A stretch of DNA of 64,000 bases. Source: Bacteroidales bacterium (GTDB lineage: Bacteria > Bacteroidota > Bacteroidia > Bacteroidales > G3-4614). A model generated the notes under the pieces. It saw nothing but the letters and a program-made list of their open reading frames with translations. It was not told the origin of the DNA and did no database searches. Within the stretch, counting starts at the first letter, position 1. Each line of letters opens with the position of its first letter. The position numbers and the translations under genes were made by a program. Positions 55,601-63,600 of the stretch are shown here, piece by piece. The DNA lies in assembly GCA_017521245.1 (NCBI GenBank), contig JAFXDI010000001.1, positions 161,178 through 225,177 of the forward strand. The letters run 5' to 3'.

Positions 55601-56479
55601 GTAACATTTGAAACAGATGGAAAACAAAAAATGTATTTCAATGGTAAGAAAGTTGCCGAAACAACAACAAATAAAATTACAACTAACGGTGTTCGTAAAA
55701 GTGAAAGTAATGTATATGTAGGAGGCTCAAATGTTTACAAAGCAGGTTTTAATGGCTGGGTAGATGAATTCCAAGTATGGGATCGAGTATTAACAGATAC
55801 AGAGATACAAACTGCAATGAAGGGATACACAACCGCACCAAACGGATTACAAGGATATTGGACATTTGAAGAGACAACAGAAGAAGGCGGAAATGTTGTA
55901 TTCCTAAATAAAGGTAATAAAGGAGCATCATATACAGCAGCATATATAACAATGAAAGATACAGATGCTGGAAAAGTAGAGCAAAATCTTCCATTCTCTC
56001 CCAATGAGTTAGGAAATCCAATGATTACAGGAGCTGTAAAGGTAACAACCGAGCAAGAGTGGAATTTACCAAGTGCAACAGTTGTAGGTCAAACAGATAC
56101 TAAATCAATAATCTCATACAATGCAACAGGAACATACACCGCTGGATTAACCCTTAAAAATATGTGGGGAAGTGATACAGAGGTTGTAGATATAGTAGTA
56201 GTTCCATGGCCTGATGGAGTAGAGGAGTCAGTAATAGAGGAGATGGGAGTATATCCTAATCCATTTACCGATTTTGTTAACCTTTCATTTGCAAAAGAGG
56301 GAACATATACAATTGAGATTATAGCCCTTGATGGTAAATTGATAGAGAGTAAACAAGTAAGTGCCACAGCAAATGAGTATGTTCGCGTTGATATTAATGG
56401 AGAAAAAGGAATGTATATCATTAAAATCAAGAACACAAGCGGAACAGCAGTTCGTACTTTGAAGTTAATCAAGAAGTAG
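52646..56479 (+). CDS. GH85 endo-beta-N-acetylglucosaminidase, LamG and T9SS sorting domains (copy 2)
   Basis: 1277 residues, collinear with copy 1. The signal peptide is MKKGLLIATLGMLLPMFAYS. Catalytic pair Asn204-x-Glu206 lies in GIGFNSEFSW. WWCPIGGDGWN (96-106), SYTDIYGNWTAP, FVTNFNLGNGFFF and PTWRWW are all kept. The LamG-like region begins PYTYMMWFKAEK and ends near GYWTFEE. The sorting domain starts MGVYPNPFTDFVNL and ends VRTLKLIKK. Copies 1, 2 and 4 are more alike than any is to copy 3. The DNA of its sorting domain shares a 47-base identical run with copy 1 (56237-56283 and 52185-52231). It probably cleaves N-glycans at the cell surface, with specificity unknown. Confidence 0.85.
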   Translation: MKKGLLIATLGMLLPMFAYSQSCPQHEQYVKIGSETVNWGDAYAAWSPGRAFYQGLDTEAEENENFTISRVKPRQRFTNAQTQVRPEQNSDRKLLWWCPIGGDGWNALASYYFGGELWTMWSYTDIYGNWTAPFVSVPAPMLDVCHKNGVQISCLAAVPWSANIYCTDASGHGYYLNKLVSDAGGADKFLKYLKYYGIDGIGFNSEFSWRGTLSGSGPYSGYEFHTAMKKFLGDCYTGASEYGVPFHNCWYSLTNNSGFCGGSSALNENNKDWFDYEGKPTSTAYFTNYYAAPSHSQTCVDNYFPNRSSYDVYMGVDYQAGYSLQNWLILPNYRISLGLWGAHNRNMIYEQRGERGSTPLQMQQTYMKIVENVFTGSSNNPVNPPAMSETTKFNSTAEDAWGWAQLITARSTLMCQEGRNLSTDPFVTNFNLGNGFFFNVEGERHANTEWYNLGIQDFLPTWRWWFTKTYMGRTAEEVSDDLKAEFTWDDAWFGGSCLQISGGTDKTYLQLFKTKYEVKQNDYLTIRYKVLSGTGSMAWACSEWDAASIEVSKDIKTNADPDENGWITVETPIGGRSGIKLNDKVIAQIGLKFQNTSDDYKVLIGQVSLTRGKVGNSNRPLAPTVEKSRMMARNYKGVDMKIIYNMNDAYSGEAKKAWEPIYNNEVETSYFRIYTQQEGEEAKVFTGTTSWASYVVAAPYDAVKGGGLRIGVAAVSLDYETESEIAWGEWLYPTTIEPTIVEGTEIDKPIIKVNEEFTLKYTDPNHAAATWEVINSLTGASIQTFTNTTSITMSLPTTGSYDIKITNSDGTVAYTRGIIQVSPDETGAIPVIGSLTANKTQAYKDDNITLTATTSRLGEGSVSRAVKVEDPNMLRFPAVVQSRPYTYMMWFKAEKLTHNNQGTNLIDKRDIEDMWPHGNWGDFWVTIRPEMMANREVGGSTYSDRVHPANEISFNTYGWTEHDVPNSNMMSNDHSVKEGQWTHIAVTFETDGKQKMYFNGKKVAETTTNKITTNGVRKSESNVYVGGSNVYKAGFNGWVDEFQVWDRVLTDTEIQTAMKGYTTAPNGLQGYWTFEETTEEGGNVVFLNKGNKGASYTAAYITMKDTDAGKVEQNLPFSPNELGNPMITGAVKVTTEQEWNLPSATVVGQTDTKSIISYNATGTYTAGLTLKNMWGSDTEVVDIVVVPWPDGVEESVIEEMGVYPNPFTDFVNLSFAKEGTYTIEIIALDGKLIESKQVSATANEYVRVDINGEKGMYIIKIKNTSGTAVRTLKLIKK

Positions 56480-56502
56480 AATAAACTTAAATAATAATCA
56501 AT

Positions 56503-56536
56503 AAAAGGGTTACACGTTAAAAGTGTAGCCCTTTTT
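56503..56536 (+). terminator. Terminator of GH85 copy 2
   Basis: A 13-bp stem AAAAGGGTTACAC / GTGTAGCCCTTTT (one wobble), loop GTTAAAA, then Ts. Confidence 0.9.
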
Positions 56537-56576
56537 ATTATTTAAACTAAAATTAAATAAATTATAACATAAACAA

Positions 56577-56608
56577 TTTGTAAAAACAAATAAAAATAAA
56601 TAATTTTG
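56577..56608 (+). promoter_or_regulatory. Promoter of GH85 copy 3
   Basis: TTTG (56577-56580), 20 bp, TAATTTTG (56601-56608): a full Bacteroidetes consensus with ideal spacing. It gives a leader of about 110 nt. Confidence 0.78.
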
Positions 56609-56722
56609 TAATTGGAGTATAGCGTACTAAGAATAGTATGGTCTTTTTCAATTATTCCAAAGTGCATATACTTAAAAAATAGGAGTTTGATCATAAATAC
56701 ATTCTTTAAATAAAATTTATAA

Positions 56723-59700
56723 ATGAAAAAATTACTATTGATGACTTTGGTCATTGCAATGTACGCAGGAAGCGTATTTGCACAAACAGTACCATCTCAC
56801 GACAAGTATGTTAAGATGGGAAGTTCTATTAGTTGGTATCAAGCATACCAAAATTGGGAGCCGGGAGTCCCATTGTATAATGGCGATTCAGAAGCAGCTG
56901 CAAACGAGCAATTCTTTATTTCTCGTGTAAAACCTCGTAAACGTTTTACATTTACTGCAACACAAGTAAAAGAGAGTCTTGATCCAGAACGTAAAGTTTT
57001 ATGGTGGTGTCCAATAAACGAATCATCGTGGAATGCACTTCCATCATACTTCTTCAATGGAGAGGCATACTCAATGTGGAGTTATACCGATACATACGGA
57101 AACTGGACAGCACCATTAATCCAAGTACCAGCAGCCTTCCTTGATGTATGTCATAAAAATGGAGTACGTTCAGGATGTGTAGCATCAGTACCATTTGGAG
57201 CAGGTCCATCACCAAATGATGGAGGTCACGGATCAAACATCAATGCCCTTGTAAATGGTGGATATGAGAAATTGCTTAAATACCTTCGTTACTATGGTGT
57301 AGATGGAATAGGATTTAACTCAGAGTTCTCATGGAGCCTTTTGAATCCAACAGGTTTCAAAAATATGATGGGAGATTGTTATGCAAATGCTGAGGCTTAC
57401 GGAGTGCCATTTAACAATGCATGGTATTCATTTACTTCAAATGGAGGAAGTTACGGAGATTATAGTGTACTTAATAGTGGATGTGTAGAGTGGTTCCACT
57501 ATAATGGGAAAAAAGTATCAGATGCATACTTCTTGAACTATAACTGGTATTCATCTCAATTATCTACATCACAAACAACAGCCGAAGGAAAAGGTCGCTC
57601 AGGATATGATGTATATGGAGGAATGGACTTTCAAGGTCGTTCATCAGCATCATGGGTGGCACTACAAGATTACAAAGTATCATTTGGTATTTGGGGAGCC
57701 CACAACACTAATATGATTTTTATTAATCAAGGAGAAAATGGATCAACTCCTGTTCAAAAACAACTAACTTACCAAAAAATTAGTGAGAACGTATTTACAG
57801 GAGCATCATATAACCCGGTAAACACACCTCCAGTAACAAATCTATTATGTCATACTTCAAAATCAACAACGTTCCACGGATTTTCAAGTTTCATTACAGC
57901 TCGTAGTACCTTAACACCTCAAGATGGAGGAAGTTTGGCAACAGACCCATTTGTTACATATTTCAATATGGGTAACGGACAATTCTGGAAAGAGAATGGC
58001 GAAATTGCATATAATGGAGTATGGTATAATCTAGGAATGCAAGACTATTTGCCCACATGGCGTTGGTGGTGGACTAGTACCTTTATGGGTAAAGATGCAA
58101 CAGAGGCAACAACCGATATGGAGGCAGTATTTAATTGGAATGACTCATGGTATGGCGGAACATCTTTAGAAATTAACGGAGAAACAGACCAAGCATATTT
58201 GCAACTCTTCAAAACAAAATACCCAACAAATACAACAGGAGATTATTTAACAATTCGTTATAAAGTGCTTTCAGGAACAGGAAAAATCTCTTGGGCATGT
58301 TCAAAAGAGTCTGCACCTAAAACTGAGGTGTCAGCGTCTATCGCAAATATCACATCAAGCACAGAAATAGGAAAATGGGTTGAAAAACAAATTCAGATAA
58401 CCAGCGGACGTAATGGTATAAAATTACAAAACGATGTTATATGTCTATTAGGATTAAAATTTGAGGATACATCATCTGATTTCAAAGTGCTTATTGGTGA
58501 GATAGCATTAACAAGAGGAAAACCCGGAGTTATAGCAGCACCTTCAGCACCAAAAATTTTATCATCAAAGGTTCTTTCATATAACTATAAAGGAGCTGAC
58601 GTAAAAGTTGTATTTGATATGACAAGCAATGATACAAAAGCAGCTGGACGTCAAGCCTACCAAACTATCTATAATAGTGATGTAAACACTTGGTTCTACA
58701 AAATATATGTACGTCAAGCAGGAGGAGAGCCAAAACTTTGTACCTCAACAACATCATGGGCATCATATGTTGTAGCAGCCCCATACGATGCAGAGTTAGG
58801 AGGTAAAATACAAGTAGGAGTAAGTGCAGTAAGTTTAGATGGACGAAAAGAATCTACAATTGCGTGGGGACAAGAGATGTCATTGCCAGCACCAGTAATT
58901 ATAGAAGGAACAGAGGTTGACAAACCAGTAATCAAACCAAACGAAGAGTTCTCGGTTAAATTTGTTGATCCCAACCATCAAAAAGCAACTTGGACTATAA
59001 TAAGCTCAGCAACAGGAGAGACAGTTAAAACCGTTAATAATGCATCAGGAGTAACAACATCCCTTCCAGAAGTAGGAATGTATGACGTTAAGATTACATC
59101 AGGATCAAATGAGTCATACACTCGTGGATTAATTCAAATATCTCCAGAGAGTACAGGAACAATACCTTTAATTGAATCTCTGACAGCAGATAAAACATCT
59201 GCAAATACAAATGAAAAAATCAATTTGTCATACATAGCAGAACGATTAGGCGAAGGTAAAGTATCGCGTAGTGTTAAAGTAGATGATCCATATATGTTGC
59301 GATTCCCTTCATTGAAAGGAACAGCACCATATACCTATATGATGTGGTTTAAAACAGAGTCTATATCTCACGACACACAAGGAACTAACCTTATAAGCAA
59401 AACAACATTTACAGATGTATGGCCACATGAGAACTGGGGAGACTTCTGGGTACAAATAAGACCTAAAGTTACAGCTCATTCTGTTTCATATACAGCTGCA
59501 AACGAGCATGCTGAAAATGAGATATCGTTTAATGTATATGGATGGGATGCTCACGATGTACCACGTGATGGTATGATGTCAACAGGATATAGCGTAAACC
59601 TTGACCAATGGACACACATTGCAATAACATTAGATACAGATGGAAGCGAAAAAATGTATTTCAATGGACGTCTTGTTGCATCATCAAAAGACTACGAAGT

Positions 59701-60514
59701 TGAGAATAACGGACAAAGAATGAATGGAGATGTATATATTGGAGGAGCAGGAACATATAAAGCAGGATTTACAGGTTGGATTGATGATTTCCAAGTATGG
59801 GATCGAGTATTAACAGATTCTGAGGTTAAGACAGCAATGAAAGGATATGCAACAGGAGCAACAATTCCAAGCGGATTATTAGGATACTGGGACTTTGAAA
59901 CACTCGAAAGTGATGGAGAATCATTTGCTAACCGTGGAACCGCAGGTGCTACCAAGTATGCTCAATATGTAGAGAAGATAACAGGAAACGGACCAGCATA
60001 TTGCGAGACAAGAGCCGTAAATAACGAACAGTTGGGTATGCCAATTCTTCATGGAACATTAGAGGTTAAAACATCTGCAAAATGGGATGTCGCACCCGGA
60101 ACATTAACAGATAAAGGAGGAACACTTGCAGCAGGAACCGTTAATGTATCATATTCAGCAGAGGGACAATATACTCCAAAACTAACTCTTGAGAATATGT
60201 GGGGTAGTGATAGCAAGACAATAGATTTCATAACCGTAACTACCGGTTCAGGATTAGAGGATGCCGTAGTTGAGGAGATGGGCGTATATCCTAACCCATT
60301 CACCGATTTTGTAAATATTATGTTTACACAAGAGGGTGTGTACACCGCTCAAATAGTTGCACTTGACGGACGCTTAATAGAGTCAAAAGCATTGTCAGTT
60401 GCAGCAAATGAGGGAGTAAGAGTAGATATTAACGGAGAAAGTGGAGCATACATCTTACGTATTCTAAATGAAAACGGAGTAGCAGTTCGTACAATGAAGA
60501 TTATCAAAAAATAA
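56723..60514 (+). CDS. GH85 endo-beta-N-acetylglucosaminidase, LamG and T9SS sorting domains (copy 3, divergent)
   Basis: 1263 residues. The signal peptide is MKKLLLMTLVIAMYAGSVFA. The layout and catalytic pair (Asn199-x-Glu201 in GIGFNSEFSW) are kept, but this is the most different copy. The substrate-loop motif CPIGGDGWN of the others reads CPINESSWN (97-105). The stretch after the catalytic pair is shorter (SLLNPTGFKNMMG, without the SGxYSGxxFHT segment), and FVTNF is FVTYF. These changes lie around the active-site cleft, so its glycan preference may differ. The sorting domain is MGVYPNPFTDFVNIMF...VRTMKIIKK. It has the best promoter of the array and its own terminator. Confidence 0.84.
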   Translation: MKKLLLMTLVIAMYAGSVFAQTVPSHDKYVKMGSSISWYQAYQNWEPGVPLYNGDSEAAANEQFFISRVKPRKRFTFTATQVKESLDPERKVLWWCPINESSWNALPSYFFNGEAYSMWSYTDTYGNWTAPLIQVPAAFLDVCHKNGVRSGCVASVPFGAGPSPNDGGHGSNINALVNGGYEKLLKYLRYYGVDGIGFNSEFSWSLLNPTGFKNMMGDCYANAEAYGVPFNNAWYSFTSNGGSYGDYSVLNSGCVEWFHYNGKKVSDAYFLNYNWYSSQLSTSQTTAEGKGRSGYDVYGGMDFQGRSSASWVALQDYKVSFGIWGAHNTNMIFINQGENGSTPVQKQLTYQKISENVFTGASYNPVNTPPVTNLLCHTSKSTTFHGFSSFITARSTLTPQDGGSLATDPFVTYFNMGNGQFWKENGEIAYNGVWYNLGMQDYLPTWRWWWTSTFMGKDATEATTDMEAVFNWNDSWYGGTSLEINGETDQAYLQLFKTKYPTNTTGDYLTIRYKVLSGTGKISWACSKESAPKTEVSASIANITSSTEIGKWVEKQIQITSGRNGIKLQNDVICLLGLKFEDTSSDFKVLIGEIALTRGKPGVIAAPSAPKILSSKVLSYNYKGADVKVVFDMTSNDTKAAGRQAYQTIYNSDVNTWFYKIYVRQAGGEPKLCTSTTSWASYVVAAPYDAELGGKIQVGVSAVSLDGRKESTIAWGQEMSLPAPVIIEGTEVDKPVIKPNEEFSVKFVDPNHQKATWTIISSATGETVKTVNNASGVTTSLPEVGMYDVKITSGSNESYTRGLIQISPESTGTIPLIESLTADKTSANTNEKINLSYIAERLGEGKVSRSVKVDDPYMLRFPSLKGTAPYTYMMWFKTESISHDTQGTNLISKTTFTDVWPHENWGDFWVQIRPKVTAHSVSYTAANEHAENEISFNVYGWDAHDVPRDGMMSTGYSVNLDQWTHIAITLDTDGSEKMYFNGRLVASSKDYEVENNGQRMNGDVYIGGAGTYKAGFTGWIDDFQVWDRVLTDSEVKTAMKGYATGATIPSGLLGYWDFETLESDGESFANRGTAGATKYAQYVEKITGNGPAYCETRAVNNEQLGMPILHGTLEVKTSAKWDVAPGTLTDKGGTLAAGTVNVSYSAEGQYTPKLTLENMWGSDSKTIDFITVTTGSGLEDAVVEEMGVYPNPFTDFVNIMFTQEGVYTAQIVALDGRLIESKALSVAANEGVRVDINGESGAYILRILNENGVAVRTMKIIKK

Positions 60515-60539
60515 TCATACTTGTTAAACAACATAGTCA

Positions 60540-60574
60540 AAGAAGGAATCTCTTGTTAGAGGTTCCTTCTTTTT
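60540..60574 (+). terminator. Terminator of GH85 copy 3
   Basis: A 12-bp stem AGAAGGAATCTC / GAGGTTCCTTCT (one wobble) around TTGTTA, followed by Ts. Confidence 0.9.
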
Positions 60575-60614
60575 ATATATTTCCTTAATAATGGTATAAT
60601 TATCTAAAAAATAT

Positions 60615-60622
60615 TATCTTTG
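60615..60622 (+). promoter_or_regulatory. -7 box of GH85 copy 4
   Basis: TATCTTTG, exact to consensus, 35 bp upstream of the ATG at 60657. Confidence 0.6.
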
Positions 60623-60656
60623 CAATAGATACCATAAAAACAAAAAACAGAGATAT

Positions 60657-63600
60657 ATGAAAAAGGTCTTATCTATTGTAGTCGCACTATTATTACCAAT
60701 ATGTGTATACTCACAATCATCACCTCAGCATGAAATGTATGTGAAAATAGGTTCAGAGAGTGCAACATGGACCGATGCCTACACAAATTGGACTCCAGGA
60801 AATACATCATTATATCAAAATCTTGATGATGAAGCTGCCGAGAATGAACAATTTTTTATATCTCGCGTAAAACCGCGTACACGATTTACAAACTCTTTTA
60901 CACAAGTAAGAATATCTCAAATACCAGATCGAAAATTCTTATGGTGGTGTCCAATTGGTGGAGATGGATGGAATGCACTACCATCATACTTCTTTGGTGG
61001 TGAAGTATGGACAATGTGGAGTTACACCGATATATGGGGAAACTGGACAGCGCCCTTTATGAGTATGCCAGCAGCAATGCTTGACGTATGTCACAAAAAT
61101 GGAGTAAAAATATCGTGTGTAGCCCCTATTACTTGGGCGTCCTATTTATCTCCAACATCAGAAGGATATGGCGAGATGCTTGCCCGAATGTTGATTGATG
61201 GTCCGGATAAGTTTCTTAAGTACCTTAAATATTATGGAATTGATGGAATAGGATGGAACTCAGAGTTTGATTTTAGTCGAACAAAACTAATGTCAGGTCC
61301 ATATATAGGAAAAGAATTTCATACAGCAACAAAACTATTTTTTGGAGACCTCTATGAAAAAGCCGAAACATACGGAGTACCTTTCCATAATTGTTGGTAT
61401 TCGATGATACATAATTTAGGAACAATGCCATCACCCTCACCACTCTCAGAAACAAACAAAGATTGGTTTCATTACAATGGTAGGCCTACATCAACGGTGT
61501 ATTTTACGAACTATGGAGCAGATCTATCAGTATCTCAAGAGACGCATGCTGCTAACTTTCCAGAACGTTCACTATTCGATGTATTTATGGGAGTGGATTA
61601 TCAGGCAGGAACAGCACTAAAAGAGTGGAAACAATTAAACAATTATAACATATCTTTAGGAATATGGGGAGCCCATAATCGCAATATGATATATGAGCAA
61701 CGCGGAGAACGAGGGTCAACACCACTTCAAATGCAAAAGACATATCAAGAATTGCTTGAGACCGTATTTACAGGTTCATCAGGTAATCCTGTAAATCCTC
61801 CGGCAATAAACAGTTATACAAAATTCAGCACTACCTCAACCGATGCCTACGGATGGGCACAATATATAGTAGCAAAAAGTGTACTAACCTGTGATGATTT
61901 AGCAGCCGATCCCTTTGTAACAAACTTCAATTTAGGAAACGGAACCTTCTTTAATATAGCAGGAGAACGTCATGCAGATACAGAGTGGTATAATATAGGA
62001 ATACAAGACTATATGCCCTCATGGCGTTGGTGGGCAACCAGTACCTATATGGGAAGAACCGCTGAAGAGGTTAGCAATGATTTAACCGCTGAATTTACAT
62101 GGGATGATGCTTGGTTTGGAGGTTCATGTTTACAAATATCAGGAGCAACAGAGCAAACCTATTTGCAACTCTTTAAAACAAAATACCCAACAGCAAAATC
62201 TGGCGATTATTTAACAATACGCTATAAAGTCTTGTCAGGAACAGGAACAATGGCATGGGCATGTTCAAAAGAGGGAGATGAGGCAACAGCCGTAGAGAGA
62301 GTGATAAAAACAAATGCAACAGTTGAGAGTGGCGATGAAGATGCGAATGGCTGGGTAACCCTAAGCACACAACTCAGTGGACGACAATTCAAACTAAATA
62401 GTTCTACCATAGCACAAATAGGTTTGAAATTTACCAATACAACCGAAGACTTTAAAATTTTAATAGGACAAATAGCACTCACACGAGGCGAATTAGGAAG
62501 TTCGCTAATTCCTGCCACTCCAGTTGTTGATAAAGTAAAACTGATGGCTCGTAACTATAAGGGAGTAGATATGAAGATAATCTTCAATATGGCAGATGCT
62601 TATACAGGAGAACCCAAAGAGGCATACGAGCCAATATACAATTCCGATGTAAATACCTCCCACTATCGTATCTATACCCAGCAAGAGGGTAAAGAAGAAA
62701 AAGTCTTTACAGCAACAACCTCATGGGCATCGTACGTTGTTGCAGCACCTTACGACACCAAATTGGGCGGAGGTTTGCGTATAGGAGTATCAGCAGTAAG
62801 TCTTGACGGAGAGCAAGAGAGTGATATAGCGTGGGGAGAATGGCTATATCCAATGAATATCCAAGCAACAATAGTAGAGGGAACAATAATAGACAAACCA
62901 ATAATAAAAGTAAACGAAGAGTTTACAATTAAATATATTGATATAAATCACCCAGCTGCAACATGGGAGATAATAAACTCGGCAACAGGAGCATCTATAA
63001 AAACATTTGCAAACACAACATCAATAACCCTATCATTGCCAACCGAGGGCTCATACGATGTTAAAATTACAAATGCTGATGGTACAGTAGCCTACACACG
63101 AGGTATAATACAAGTATCGCCAATAAACACAGGAGCAATACCGGTTTTAACATCACTGACAGCAAATAAATCAGAAGCTTATAAAGAAGATGATATAACA
63201 CTTTCATATACAGCATCGCGAGTAGGAGAGGGAACAGTATCACGCTCGGTAAAGGTTGAAGATCCAAATATGCTACGCTTCCCTGAAGTTGTAGGTTCAA
63301 GACCATACACATATATGATGTGGTTTAAAGCCGACAACTTAACGCACAATAGTCAAGGAACAAACCTGATAGACAAACGCAGTTTTACGGAGTCATGGCC
63401 ACACAATAACTGGGGTGATTTTTGGGTGACAATCCGTCCCGAGCAGATGGCACTAAAAGAGACAAGTGCAACATCAACAACCAATGATAAAAAACATTCA
63501 GCCAATGAAATATCGTTTAATACATACGGATGGACAGAACACGATCTACCCAATTCTCAAATGATGTCAACAGACCACAGTGTAAACGAAGGTCAATGGA

